A stretch of DNA of 64,000 nucleotides from Bacteriovorax sp. Seq25_V (GTDB lineage: Bacteria; Bdellovibrionota; Bacteriovoracia; Bacteriovoracales; Bacteriovoracaceae), in the NCBI RefSeq assembly GCF_000447795.1, contig NZ_AUNI01000015.1:62001-126000 (forward strand), given 5' to 3'. This document shows positions 36,997 through 48,279 of the stretch, in pieces. Below the pieces are notes generated by a model. That model was given only the letters and a program-made list of their open reading frames with translations, ran no database searches and was not told where the DNA came from. Positions within the stretch are counted from its first letter, which is position 1; each line of letters starts with the position of its first letter. Made by a program: the position numbers and the translations under genes.

Positions 36997-37949
36997 GCCT
37001 CATCCCATAGGTTTTCGTATGTATATGGACCACCTTCAGGAGTGAAGAAGCGTCCATTTACATAACGATAATTTCTATCAAGTTGATCAATAATTTTAAG
37101 ATCTGAAGATACAAGTTCAAAGTCTTGCGACTCTAAATTCTCTTTTGCCCTTGCAGGTGTTACTGTCTTTGGTATGACAATCGTTCCTCTTAATATAGAC
37201 CAGTTTAAAATAATTTGAGCTGGAGTTTTCTGATATTTTTTTGCTAATTCTACAATCGTTGCATCTTCAATTAATAGAGGCTCATCTGAAGCTAGCATTT
37301 CTGCTGGTCTGCCAGCTGATCCAAGTGGACAGTAACAAGTTAAGGCTATCCCATTCTTATTACAGTAATTAACTAATTTATTCTGTGCTAAGTAAGGATG
37401 AAGTTCTACTTGATTCATTACTGGTTTTACTTCAGCTTCATTTATTAACTGATCCAATTTTTTAATCGAGAAGTTTGAAACACCAAGTGATTTTGTGAGT
37501 CCTTTTTTATAAGCATCTTCCATTCCTTTATATGTTTCAAGTATTGGAAGTTCTTCAAGGGAAATATAATCTTCTGTTTTTTGGGGAAAGCCGACTTCTT
37601 TCTTGATGGCAACTGGCCAGTGCATAAGATAAAGATCAAGATAATCAAGTTGAAGGTCTTTTAATGATCTTTCTAACTCTGGTACAACGTCTACACGGGC
37701 ATGACTGTTGTTCCAAAGTTTTGAGGTGATAAAAAGATCTTCACGCTTTACGATTCCTTCATCCATCACTTCTTTCAAAGCACGACCAATTTCATCTTCA
37801 TTTCCATAAACTGTTGCACAGTCAATATGGCGATATCCAATTTTAATTGCCTCTTTTACTATGTTATAAACTTCATTGGGTTTTGAAAGCCATGTTCCAA
37901 GGCCAATCATAGGAATTGTCTTATTATTGTTTAAGTTCTTTGTTTTCAT
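36993..37949 (-). CDS. aldo/keto reductase
   Basis: 318 aa TIM-barrel NADPH oxidoreductase. Features: GLGTWLSKPNEV at the start, AVYG-type catalytic Tyr in DCATVYGNEDEIG, ITSKLWN with catalytic Lys, YLMHWP (His), SLGVSNFS, and the cofactor-binding stretch VIPKTVTPARAKENL. Reduces aldehydes or ketones; the substrate is not evident. Next to GST and KatG, so detoxification of reactive carbonyls is plausible. Confidence 0.93.
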   Translation of the reverse strand: MKTKNLNNNKTIPMIGLGTWLSKPNEVYNIVKEAIKIGYRHIDCATVYGNEDEIGRALKEVMDEGIVKREDLFITSKLWNNSHARVDVVPELERSLKDLQLDYLDLYLMHWPVAIKKEVGFPQKTEDYISLEELPILETYKGMEDAYKKGLTKSLGVSNFSIKKLDQLINEAEVKPVMNQVELHPYLAQNKLVNYCNKNGIALTCYCPLGSAGRPAEMLASDEPLLIEDATIVELAKKYQKTPAQIILNWSILRGTIVIPKTVTPARAKENLESQDFELVSSDLKIIDQLDRNYRYVNGRFFTPEGGPYTYENLWDEA

Positions 37950-38034
37950 GTATTTATTCTAAACACATTCTCTGTTTTTTCACAATAGTTCTTGAGGGAA
38001 AGGGTGCAATAAAATTTGTTTTCTTGGCGTTTAG

Positions 38035-40200
<2,166 letters not shown>

Positions 40201-40208
40201 TTTTTTGC

Positions 40209-40237
40209 CGTCTCGGGTCATTTGGTCCGAGACGATC
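40209..40237 (+). terminator. stem-loop after katG, probable terminator
   Basis: CGTCTCGG and CCGAGACG form an 8-bp perfect stem with a 10-base loop, 8 bases after the katG stop. Only ATCTT follows, so the U-tract is weak. Confidence 0.6.
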
Positions 40238-40291
40238 TTGTAGACATCATAAAATATTCATCTTATCGTAATTTAATAACTTGGAGAGAAG

Positions 40292-40903
40292 ATGACTCAA
40301 AATATCTATTGTATTGGAAGAAATTATCGTGCCCACGCTGAAGAATTAGGAAATGAAGTTCCAAAGTCGCCAGTCGTTTTTTTGGCTACTGTTAGCTCTC
40401 TTCGTAGTTTTGAGCCAGCTCCAATTGCTTTTGAGGATGAAACTTTCAATTTTGAAGCTGAGCTCGTTTTAAAAATCGCGCGTGATCATTTTCTTGGAGA
40501 GAAAATGGGGAAGGATTCAATTGAGGCTATCGCTTGTGGATTAGATCTTACTCGTCGAGAGGAACAAGCCAAATTAAAGAATAAAGGACTTCCATGGACA
40601 ACAAGTAAGTCATTTCTTGGTTCAACAATCGTTGGTGAATTTTTTGAAGTTTCTAAATTTCATAATTTAAATTCAATTAAATTTGATTTTTATGTGAATG
40701 GAAAGCTTAGGCAAAGTGGTGATACTTCTAATATGATTTTTTCTTTTGCAGCGATAATAAATTATCTAAATACATTCTCTCCTCTTAAAAAAGGTGATTT
40801 CATTTTTACCGGAACGCCAAGTGGTGTTGGAGAAATTATTAAAAATGATAAATTCGAATTTCATTTTCTGGAAAATAATGAAGTATGTAAGGGACAATTG
40901 TAA
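40292..40903 (+). CDS. fumarylacetoacetate hydrolase family protein
   Basis: 203 aa. Starts with YCIGRNYRAHAEELG and carries the FAH acid ligand pattern (NFEAELVL with metal-binding Glu residues), GLDLTRREEQ, SKSFLGS and FTGTPSGVG. Members are metal-dependent C-C bond hydrolases, decarboxylases or isomerases (for example fumarylpyruvate hydrolase, oxaloacetate tautomerase). The exact substrate is unknown. GGAGAG precedes the ATG. It is monocistronic between katG and the PAS chemoreceptor. Confidence 0.9.
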   Translation: MTQNIYCIGRNYRAHAEELGNEVPKSPVVFLATVSSLRSFEPAPIAFEDETFNFEAELVLKIARDHFLGEKMGKDSIEAIACGLDLTRREEQAKLKNKGLPWTTSKSFLGSTIVGEFFEVSKFHNLNSIKFDFYVNGKLRQSGDTSNMIFSFAAIINYLNTFSPLKKGDFIFTGTPSGVGEIIKNDKFEFHFLENNEVCKGQL

Positions 40904-40943
40904 CACTTAATTTTTTTCTATTATTTCAAGATTATATTTTAAG

Positions 40944-40979
40944 CCTGAGGGGTATAGTCGGACTTTTAAATCCCTTAGG
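40944..40979 (+). other. stem-loop in the leader of the triple-PAS receptor
   Basis: CCTGAGGG and CCCTTAGG pair over 8 bases (one G-T) around a 20-base loop, about 100 bases upstream of the receptor start. It could be a leader structure or the end of an upstream transcript. No riboswitch class was recognised. Confidence 0.35.
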
Positions 40980-41080
40980 GCAAAGACGAACTCGCTCACT
41001 TACTAAATTAATTTAATCTAAATAATACATCTCTTATGTCGAAAGGTTTCTATATATAGTTTACATATAGGAGTATCGCA

Positions 41081-43027
41081 ATGAGTACAAAATCCAAGGA
41101 AGTTTTTGAGTTAGCTGATGGATACGATTCTGGAAAGCTTTTGGCGATTGATTCGAATTTTGCCGTCATTGAGTTTAATCCAGATGGGACAATCTTGACG
41201 GCAAATGAAAACTTTTTGAATTTTATGGGTTATGACCTCAATGAAATAGAAGCTCGACATCATAAAATGTTTTGTACTGAAGAACTAGTAAATAGTTTCG
41301 AGTACAAACAATTTTGGGGAAAACTTGCTAAGGGGGAATCTCAAATAGGTGAGTTTAAAAGAATTACTAAAAATGGATGTTATGTATGGTTACATGCCTC
41401 TTATACACCTATTAAAGATAAAAGTGGAAAAGTTGTTAAGGTCGTAAAATTTGCGCAAGATATTACTACACAAAAAGATCAAGAGGCAATGAATCGTGGA
41501 ATTCTTGAAGCAGTTTCAAGAGCTCAGGCCGTGATTGAGTTCAATTTAGATGGAACAATTAAAACTGCAAACGACAATTTTTTAGCTACTCTCGGATATC
41601 AGTTAAGTGAAATTGAAGGAAGACATCATCGTATGTTCTGTGAACCAGAATATGCAGACTCTAATGAATATGCAAATTTTTGGAGAAAACTGAATAACGG
41701 AGAAATGTTTTCTGGAGAATATAAGCGAATTGGAAAAACTGGTAGAGAAGTGTGGATTAATGCTTCCTATAATCCGATTTTTGACGCTGATGGAGAGGTT
41801 GTTAAAGTTGTTAAGTTTGCAACAGATGTGACAGCTACTAAAATTCGCAATGCTGATTTTGAAGGACAGTTGAAAGCGATAGATATTTCTCAAGCGGTTA
41901 TTGAATTTGACCTTGATGGAAAAATTTTAAAAGCGAATCAAAATTTCTTAAAAACATTAGGTTATTCTTTAGATGAGATAAAGGGACAACAGCATAAAAT
42001 TTTTTGCGAACCAGAATACGCAAACTCAACGGAGTATAAGCAATTTTGGTTGAAGCTTAAAGGGGGAGACTTTGACGCTGGAGAATATAAACGAGTTGGA
42101 AAAGGTGGACGCGCTGTCTATATCCAAGCTTCTTATAACCCTATTCGAGACGTAAATGGTAATGTGTATAAAGTCGTGAAATATGCAACTGATTTAACAA
42201 AAGAAAAAGAATTATACAATAATCTTGTTAATACATTTGATGAAGCAACAATTGAACTGAGAGCGTCTGCTCAAGGTCTTGCTTCGGCAGCAACTCAGAT
42301 GAATCAAAATGCTACTGTAACTCTAGAGCAATCAACGTTAGCATCTGAATCAACTCGCGAAGCGACTCTGGGCCTTTCAAATGTATCAGCTAGTACGGAA
42401 GAGCTTTCTGCTTCAATTGGCGAAATCACTAAATCATCAAATAAAGCATCTGAATTTTCAACTGAAGCTAAGAAGAAGTCAGAATCAGCAAATAAAACAA
42501 TACAAGAACTTGGTGTCGCGTCAGAGGATATTGGAAATGTTGTAAAAGTAATCAGTTCGATTGCTCAACAGACAAATCTTCTTGCTCTCAACGCTACAAT
42601 TGAAGCCGCTAGAGCAGGGGATGCTGGAAAAGGATTCTCAGTTGTTGCTAACGAAGTTAAAGAACTCGCAAAACAAACGGCTCATGCAACTGAAGACATT
42701 TCAAATAAAATTATAAATGTACAAGCCTCGACTAGTTTGGCGGTCGCTTCAATAGGAGAGGTATCTGAAATTATCGATCAATTGAGCCAGATTGCTTATT
42801 CGACAGCTACTGCCGTTGAGGAACAAAGCGCTACGACCAAAGAAGTTAGTAGAATCTTATCAGAGTCAAACGGAAATATGGAAAACATTACTAATGTTAT
42901 CCATGAAGTGTCGATGGCCGCAAATGAGAGTTCTCAATGTGCTAATAAGACTTTAGAGTCAGCTCAAAAGTTGAGTGAACTATCTGAGATACTAAAAGTT
43001 TTAATTGATAAAGCTAAGGCTGCATAA
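41081..43027 (+). CDS. soluble chemoreceptor with three tandem PAS domains
   Basis: 648 aa, no membrane segment. Three PAS repeats begin with AVIEFN/AVIEFN/AVIEFD at residues 28, 150 and 272, spaced exactly 122 residues. Each has the helix signature RHHKMFC/RHHRMFC/QQHKIFC and a GEF/GEYKR strand. The signalling domain (~395-640) has the tip [23 protein letters not shown]. The plan resembles Aer-type and BdlA-type PAS receptors, which can bind flavin or haem and sense redox or oxygen; no cofactor residue can be assigned here. AGGAG lies upstream of the ATG. A bidirectional terminator follows. Confidence 0.93.
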   Translation: MSTKSKEVFELADGYDSGKLLAIDSNFAVIEFNPDGTILTANENFLNFMGYDLNEIEARHHKMFCTEELVNSFEYKQFWGKLAKGESQIGEFKRITKNGCYVWLHASYTPIKDKSGKVVKVVKFAQDITTQKDQEAMNRGILEAVSRAQAVIEFNLDGTIKTANDNFLATLGYQLSEIEGRHHRMFCEPEYADSNEYANFWRKLNNGEMFSGEYKRIGKTGREVWINASYNPIFDADGEVVKVVKFATDVTATKIRNADFEGQLKAIDISQAVIEFDLDGKILKANQNFLKTLGYSLDEIKGQQHKIFCEPEYANSTEYKQFWLKLKGGDFDAGEYKRVGKGGRAVYIQASYNPIRDVNGNVYKVVKYATDLTKEKELYNNLVNTFDEATIELRASAQGLASAATQMNQNATVTLEQSTLASESTREATLGLSNVSASTEELSASIGEITKSSNKASEFSTEAKKKSESANKTIQELGVASEDIGNVVKVISSIAQQTNLLALNATIEAARAGDAGKGFSVVANEVKELAKQTAHATEDISNKIINVQASTSLAVASIGEVSEIIDQLSQIAYSTATAVEEQSATTKEVSRILSESNGNMENITNVIHEVSMAANESSQCANKTLESAQKLSELSEILKVLIDKAKAA

Positions 43028-43032
43028 AAAAG

Positions 43033-43055
43033 GGGCAATAATAATTGCCCTTTAA
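43033..43055. terminator. bidirectional intrinsic terminator
   Basis: GGGCAAT-AATA-ATTGCCC with T-rich flank on the right and A-run on the left, between the convergent PAS receptor and lipoprotein genes. Confidence 0.85.
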
Positions 43056-43975
43056 TTTTTATTTCTTTCCCCTCCAAAGAAGGTTGTTCTTTCGAGATCG
43101 ACACCAAGAATATATCTTGAATCAGGACTTAAAATAAAATATCCGGCCTTTGGAATTTTATTAAAAAATATATTGTCATTGTCTGGTTTAAAGTCAATAT
43201 CTTGGTTGTAACCAAATTGATAAAGCTGTGACTTCATATCTGTATAGCCGATAATTCCTTCTGTTTTTCCATACCTGTTACTTATCGATTTAAACGTTGC
43301 AAATTTTTTATTCTTATATTCTTCCACAGACACAGTTGCTTCGCCGAGTCTTTCGATACTTCCATCTGGGGAAACATCGAAGCTATGATTATTCCATAAT
43401 CCCGATATATTAAAGTCTTTAACCTGCGGGAATGACTCACCTTTTTGAGCAATAAAAAAGAATGTTGTATTATCTCCTCCGATAATGGTCGTTTTGTCAT
43501 TTGACAGTATCATTGCAACATTTGTGAGGTCGCGAAGATTAATATCTTCGTTGAAGTCTAAGTTTGCTCGGAAGTAATTAGTCTCAGTATTTTCAAGTAT
43601 GATAGAATTTTTTATTTCATCGTATTCTTTACTTATATTAAATTCTCGGGAATCTGTTTGAATCTCTTCTGTTACAAAGTATTTTTTGATTTTGACAAAG
43701 TGATCAAGGGAAAACTTTTTGAAGTATGCTTTCCCGTCTTCCTTTTTTACTATTTGAAAACTTATTGTTCCACCGAATGTCTCTGATCCAATAGAAGTAA
43801 TAAATCTTCCTTGAAATGGTGTCGGTGTAACTTCTGGTTTTTGTACTTCTGGTTGATCTGTTGCATCTGTAACATCGTTGATGGTAGTAGGACCATTACT
43901 ATTAAAGGCAGAAATTTCAATTTTTGAGTCTGAGCAACTGCAAAGTAGAAGTAAAAATATATAACAAAATTTCAT
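43052..43975 (-). CDS. lipoprotein, 307 aa
   Basis: The start is ATG 43975: GGAG is 6 bases upstream on the minus strand. The longer in-frame ATG at 43987 has no ribosome site. The protein begins with a signal ending LLLLCSCSD, giving a lipobox and a lipidated Cys (residue 12 or 14). A short Thr/Pro-rich linker (about residues 34-53) leads to a beta-rich ~250-residue domain with repeated YGKTEGIIGY / FATFKSISN-like strands. No family recognised. Probably an outer-membrane or periplasmic surface lipoprotein. Confidence 0.75.
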   Translation of the reverse strand: MKFCYIFLLLLCSCSDSKIEISAFNSNGPTTINDVTDATDQPEVQKPEVTPTPFQGRFITSIGSETFGGTISFQIVKKEDGKAYFKKFSLDHFVKIKKYFVTEEIQTDSREFNISKEYDEIKNSIILENTETNYFRANLDFNEDINLRDLTNVAMILSNDKTTIIGGDNTTFFFIAQKGESFPQVKDFNISGLWNNHSFDVSPDGSIERLGEATVSVEEYKNKKFATFKSISNRYGKTEGIIGYTDMKSQLYQFGYNQDIDFKPDNDNIFFNKIPKAGYFILSPDSRYILGVDLERTTFFGGERNKN

Positions 43976-44191
43976 GGGGTACTCCATTTAATTTGGTGAC
44001 AAATATATTCTCGCATAGATAAGAGAATATAGTTTAGAGAATTCGAGAAATCTGTTTAGATTTATCTAAAAAACAATATGTTATATGTTTTTTGCCTGTT
44101 ATATTAGTAGTTTACATCTTTATTGTGAACTTTATGTCAATTCAATGATACAGATCTTATCAGTACATAGTTTTTTGATATAATATGTTTT

Positions 44192-45160
44192 ATGCTAGCA
44201 TTTTACATTCTATTATCAGTTTTTGTGTCATTTATGTGCTCACTCCTCGAAGCCGCTATTTTAAGTGTAACTCCGACTTATCTCGCCACTTTGAAAGTAA
44301 GTAACGAATCATTATATAAGAAGCTATCTTATCTAAAGGAAGATATCGAAAAGCCATTAGCTGCAATCTTAACATTTAATACAATTGCTCATACGATTGG
44401 TGCTGCAGGGGCAGGTGCTGAAGCCCAAAAATTGTGGGGGAATGAATATCTCTCAATCTTTTCAGCTATCCTTACTTTTATTATTTTATTTTTTAGTGAG
44501 ATTATTCCCAAGTCAATTGGTGCTAGGAATTGGAAATCAATTCTTCCTATTAGTTATTATATTTTATTACCAATGACGATTCTTTCTCTACCGATTGTAT
44601 GGATTTCAATAAAAATTTCGAAGATTATTAAAGGAGATGCGGTACTTGATATTGGTCGTGATGAGATACCTGCAATGGCGGAGCTTGGAGTTACTTCTGG
44701 GACAATAAAGGAATCAGAGTTTCGAAGCCTAAAATCAATACTTGATTTTGCTAATTTACGACTTCGAGATGTTTTAAAACCTGCTGATGAGGTTGTCGGA
44801 ATTTCACGAAATTTACACATCAATAAAGCGTTAGATGAAATCAATCAGAATACTTTCTCAAGGCTTATTGTTTTTGGTCTCAACCGTGACGATGTTAAAG
44901 GTTATGTGATGAGAAAAGATATCCTCCAAGCCATCATCGAAAAGAGGGATGTTAAAATTAAGGATATTGCACATAAAATTTTGATTCTTCCAGAAAAGAC
45001 TCGCGCGCAGGTAATGTTTGATCGCCTGCTTGCAATGAAGGCTCATATCGCAGCTGTTATTGACGAGGAAGGAAATTTTCTTGGAATAATTACACTTGAA
45101 GATCTTATTGAAAGACTTGTTGATACTGCGATTTTTGATGAGTTTGATATAGACTCTTAA
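44192..45160 (+). CDS. CNNM/HlyC-CorC family membrane protein with CBS domains
   Basis: 322 aa. An N-terminal CNNM (DUF21) domain with about four membrane segments includes FFSEIIPKSIGAR, the family motif. A linker (DEIPAMAELG) leads to two CBS domains (~200-315; FSRLIVFGLNRDDVKGYVMRKDIL and HIAAVIDEEGNFLGIITLEDLIE). Family members move magnesium or cobalt or regulate divalent-ion flux, with CBS binding adenine nucleotides. It lacks the C-terminal CorC_HlyC domain, so it is the short form. No clear ribosome binding site. Confidence 0.9.
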   Translation: MLAFYILLSVFVSFMCSLLEAAILSVTPTYLATLKVSNESLYKKLSYLKEDIEKPLAAILTFNTIAHTIGAAGAGAEAQKLWGNEYLSIFSAILTFIILFFSEIIPKSIGARNWKSILPISYYILLPMTILSLPIVWISIKISKIIKGDAVLDIGRDEIPAMAELGVTSGTIKESEFRSLKSILDFANLRLRDVLKPADEVVGISRNLHINKALDEINQNTFSRLIVFGLNRDDVKGYVMRKDILQAIIEKRDVKIKDIAHKILILPEKTRAQVMFDRLLAMKAHIAAVIDEEGNFLGIITLEDLIERLVDTAIFDEFDIDS

Positions 45161-45220
45161 ATCTTGTCATGAAATAGCTAAACGGTCATAATCTATTTTA
45201 AGAGACTTGGAGGAAAAAGA

Positions 45221-45805
45221 GTGAACTTAAGATTAGATAATGGCTACATGATCCGCGAGATGGATGAAGCATCATTCTTTGAAATGCAGGCTCCTTTTCG
45301 TTCAGTTCTCTTTGAAGATGATCACTCACTCTTTCCTGCTGAGTATATGTCAGAGAAGGAAAAAGAAAGTGTTGGTAAGCTTCGCCAAAACCTATCAAAA
45401 GACACATATAAGCTCTATCTCGGAGTATTTGACCCTGGTGATAACTTTGTTGGTTGGCATTGTGGATTTCAAGAAAATGCTTTTACGTTTTATATGACTA
45501 ATTCGGCTATCTTCAAGGAACATAGAAGAAAAGGTCTTTATTCCTCACTCTTAGATTTTGCGATTGAAACTTTAAAGGGGAAGGGATTTCAAGTTATATA
45601 CAGTCGTCATAATGCTACAAATAATGCAGTGATTATTCCAAAGCTTAAGGCTGGATTTGTCATTACTAATTTGGAGCTCGACGATGTTTTTGGAGTGCTT
45701 GTTCACTTAAAGTATTACGTTAATAAAATAAGACGTAAAATTCTCGACTATCGTGCTGGACAATTAAGTCCAGATGAAGAATTAAAAAAGCTTTTTAAAA
45801 TGTGA
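45221..45805 (+). CDS. GNAT family N-acetyltransferase
   Basis: 194 aa. The GTG start follows TTGGAGG. The GNAT core is visible around HRRKGLYSSLLDFAI (acetyl-CoA pyrophosphate loop), IYSRHNATNNAVIIPKLKAGF and VHLKYY. A short C-terminal helix follows. Substrate unknown. Neighbours on the same strand (CNNM protein upstream, pirin downstream) are separated by 50-60 bases, so it may be its own unit. Confidence 0.85.
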   Translation: MNLRLDNGYMIREMDEASFFEMQAPFRSVLFEDDHSLFPAEYMSEKEKESVGKLRQNLSKDTYKLYLGVFDPGDNFVGWHCGFQENAFTFYMTNSAIFKEHRRKGLYSSLLDFAIETLKGKGFQVIYSRHNATNNAVIIPKLKAGFVITNLELDDVFGVLVHLKYYVNKIRRKILDYRAGQLSPDEELKKLFKM

Positions 45806-45857
45806 AAAATTCGGAGTTGGGTTGAGTATATATTACTAAATTTCATTTGGAGCTCTA

Positions 45858-46721
45858 ATGAATGGATTGATTAAGAAAATAATATCTCCTCGCGCTAAAG
45901 ATCTTGGTGGCTTTGAGGTAAAAAGAATTCTTCCGATTGTTGGCCAGAGGATGGTTGGCCCCTGGATATTTTTTGATCATATGGGACCTGCAACATTTAA
46001 AAAAGGCGAAGGTGTTAATGTCAGACCTCATCCTCATATTAACCTTGCAACAGTCACATATACATTTGATGGCGAGATTTGGCACCGTGACTCTCTTGGA
46101 AATAGCGAACCGATTAGACCTGGAGAATTGAATCTGATGGTGGCGGGAAAAGGAATTGTGCACTCTGAACGCACAAGAGAAGAGTTGCGTGTTTCTGGTC
46201 AAAAGCTTGATGGTTTACAACTTTGGATGGCCTTGCCAGAAGATTTAGAAGAGATTGACCCTGACTTCCTTCATTATGGTGCTGATGAGATTCCCTCTGT
46301 TGTTGAGAGTGAAGTTCCTGTCAGAGTGATGATTGGTGAGGCCTATAGAGTGAAATCTCCTGTAAAACAATTTGCATCAACTCTCTATCTTGAAGCTCGA
46401 ATGAAAAAAGGACAAACATTAATTCTTCCTGACGCTCAAGAGAGAGGAGTATATATGGTCAAGGGGTCATTAAAAATTGATAACCAGGTCGTTGATCAAT
46501 ATCATATGGCAATATTAAGAGAAGGAGCAAAGGTTATGGTTGAAGCTGTTGAGGACACATTCTTAGCGGTGATTGGCGGTGAGAAATTAACTGAACGCTA
46601 CATGGAATGGAATTTTGTTTCAAGTCGAAAAGAGCGAATTGAGCAAGCTAAAAAGCAATGGCAAGATGGAAAATTTCCAAAAGTAGTTGGAGATGAGGAA
46701 GAGTATATTCCATACCCGTAG
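45858..46721 (+). CDS. pirin family protein
   Basis: 287 aa bicupin. N-terminal cupin with DHMGPATF and HPHIN...VTYTFDGEIWHRDSLG (metal His/Glu in the His-x-His pattern), then IRPGELNLMVAGKGIVHSE; C-terminal cupin lacks the metal set, as in known pirins. Pirins act as quercetinase-like dioxygenases or redox-linked transcription cofactors. The start codon follows TTTGGAG. It is 6 bases upstream of the potassium-channel gene. Confidence 0.93.
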   Translation: MNGLIKKIISPRAKDLGGFEVKRILPIVGQRMVGPWIFFDHMGPATFKKGEGVNVRPHPHINLATVTYTFDGEIWHRDSLGNSEPIRPGELNLMVAGKGIVHSERTREELRVSGQKLDGLQLWMALPEDLEEIDPDFLHYGADEIPSVVESEVPVRVMIGEAYRVKSPVKQFASTLYLEARMKKGQTLILPDAQERGVYMVKGSLKIDNQVVDQYHMAILREGAKVMVEAVEDTFLAVIGGEKLTERYMEWNFVSSRKERIEQAKKQWQDGKFPKVVGDEEEYIPYP

Positions 46722-46727
46722 GTTTAA

Positions 46728-47534
46728 ATGAAAACTAATTTGAAAATTACTAATATAAGAAAAGATACCTATTATCATCTATTGAATATGAGTTGGATAA
46801 ATCTTATCCTCTTTGTTTTTATTCTCTATGTTTTTAGCAACATTATTTTTGGTACTGTTTATACATTAATTCCAAAATCTATCGGAGGGAGAACTCCTGG
46901 ATTTTTGGAAGCCTTCCATTTCAGTGTACAAACAATGTCGACAATTGGTTATGGTGCCCTAAGTCCGACAGGTATTATTGCTAATATTATTGTAATGTTT
47001 GAATCATTCTTTGGTCTTATTGGTGTTGCTGCAATGACTGGGATAATTTTTGCAAAAATTAGTCGTCCTAAGGCAAGAATACGATTCTCTAAAAATCTAT
47101 TGATAACAGATCACGATGGTATAAAAGCCGCTTGTTTGAGAATTGGTAATACTCGAGGAAATGATATTGTTGAAGCCAAAGTTCATCTGTCAGCGCTTTT
47201 TAATGAGGTGACAAAAGAAGGTGAGAAAATGCGACGAATCTATAATTTGGATCTGAGACGCAACTATAGTCCTTTCTTTAAATTAAGTTGGTTAATTGTA
47301 CATAATATTGATGAGAGTAGTCCTCTTTACAATTATGAGAATTCTACACGTAGCCTTGTTGGTCTTATGCTTACTGTAACTGGTCATGATGGAACTTATT
47401 CGACAACTGTTTATGATCAGCATATGTATGGAAATGATGATATCGTGAGAGATAAGTATTTTGCCGATATTATGAGAGAGGTATCTCAAGGCTCTTTCGA
47501 AATTGATTATGATAAATTTGATGAGTTGAAGTAG
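46728..47534 (+). CDS. inward-rectifier-type potassium channel (KirBac-like)
   Basis: 268 aa. Two membrane helices (~23-43 and ~85-108) flank a pore loop with the selectivity filter TIGYG at 72-76; the pore helix has VQTMSTIGYG. The C-terminal ~160 residues form the immunoglobulin-like Kir domain (ARIRFSKNLLITDHDGIKAACLRIGNTRGN, LKLSWLIVHNIDE-type strands). It is therefore a KirBac family potassium channel in the inner membrane. 6 bases after the pirin stop, and 14 bases before the next gene, so an operon is likely. Confidence 0.93.
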   Translation: MKTNLKITNIRKDTYYHLLNMSWINLILFVFILYVFSNIIFGTVYTLIPKSIGGRTPGFLEAFHFSVQTMSTIGYGALSPTGIIANIIVMFESFFGLIGVAAMTGIIFAKISRPKARIRFSKNLLITDHDGIKAACLRIGNTRGNDIVEAKVHLSALFNEVTKEGEKMRRIYNLDLRRNYSPFFKLSWLIVHNIDESSPLYNYENSTRSLVGLMLTVTGHDGTYSTTVYDQHMYGNDDIVRDKYFADIMREVSQGSFEIDYDKFDELK

Positions 47535-47548
47535 CTTGGAGTTATGAT

Positions 47549-48250
47549 TTGATTGATTATTTGATGATACCAAAGAATCGATTTATCTGGTTATTACTTG
47601 CCCTGCAGGGTGGTTTTATTAATATTGGTGGATTACTCACTGTTCATTTATTTGTTTCTCATGTCACCGGATTTGCTGCCCATTTCTCCGTTGCCTTATC
47701 TCTTGGACAAATGCTTAAATCTTTGTATTTTGTACTTGTTCCCATTTTCTTTTTATTAGGAGCTGTTTTTAGCTCTTTATTCACAGAGGTACAAAGAGAG
47801 AAGAATATAAGTCCGAAGTATTACGTGACAATGTTCGTGTTGTTTCTCATCTATATGACTGTATCCATTGGTGGTGAGTTTGGAGTTTTGGGAGTTTTTG
47901 GAGAACCATTTATAAATATCCGAGATTTTATATTACTGATTCTATTGTCATTTTCTTGTGGATGTCAAAACGCCTTGGTTACTCATTATTCTCGTTCGAT
48001 AATAAGAACAACGCATCTGACAGGAATCACTACTGATTTAGGAATAGGTATCGCTAAGTTTTTTGTTTCTAGAAATAGTAACGAAGGAAAACTAAATAGA
48101 ATAAGACTTGAAATAATTATTTCTTTTGTATTAGGAAGCTTACTCGGTAGCTTGATTTTTCCAAAATATAAATTTTTGTCTTTTTTATTTCCAGCTGTGA
48201 TTAGTGGATTTATCGGAATTAAACTATATCTAAATTACGAAAAAGTATAA
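47549..48250 (+). CDS. DUF1275 (YoaK) family membrane protein
   Basis: 233 aa, about six membrane segments. Begins with FIWLLLALQGGFINIGGLLTVHLFVSHVTG, the DUF1275 opening, and has CQNALVTHYSR..IIRTTHLTGITTDLG in the middle, typical of the family. Role unknown in bacteria. TTG 47549 is chosen because GGAG lies 7 bases upstream; an alternative ATG at 47564 has no site. It follows the potassium channel by 14 bases and precedes a sugar dehydrogenase by 29. Confidence 0.85.
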   Translation: MIDYLMIPKNRFIWLLLALQGGFINIGGLLTVHLFVSHVTGFAAHFSVALSLGQMLKSLYFVLVPIFFLLGAVFSSLFTEVQREKNISPKYYVTMFVLFLIYMTVSIGGEFGVLGVFGEPFINIRDFILLILLSFSCGCQNALVTHYSRSIIRTTHLTGITTDLGIGIAKFFVSRNSNEGKLNRIRLEIIISFVLGSLLGSLIFPKYKFLSFLFPAVISGFIGIKLYLNYEKV

Positions 48251-48279
48251 TGCTTGGAGCAAGTTAATTTGAGGGTGAA

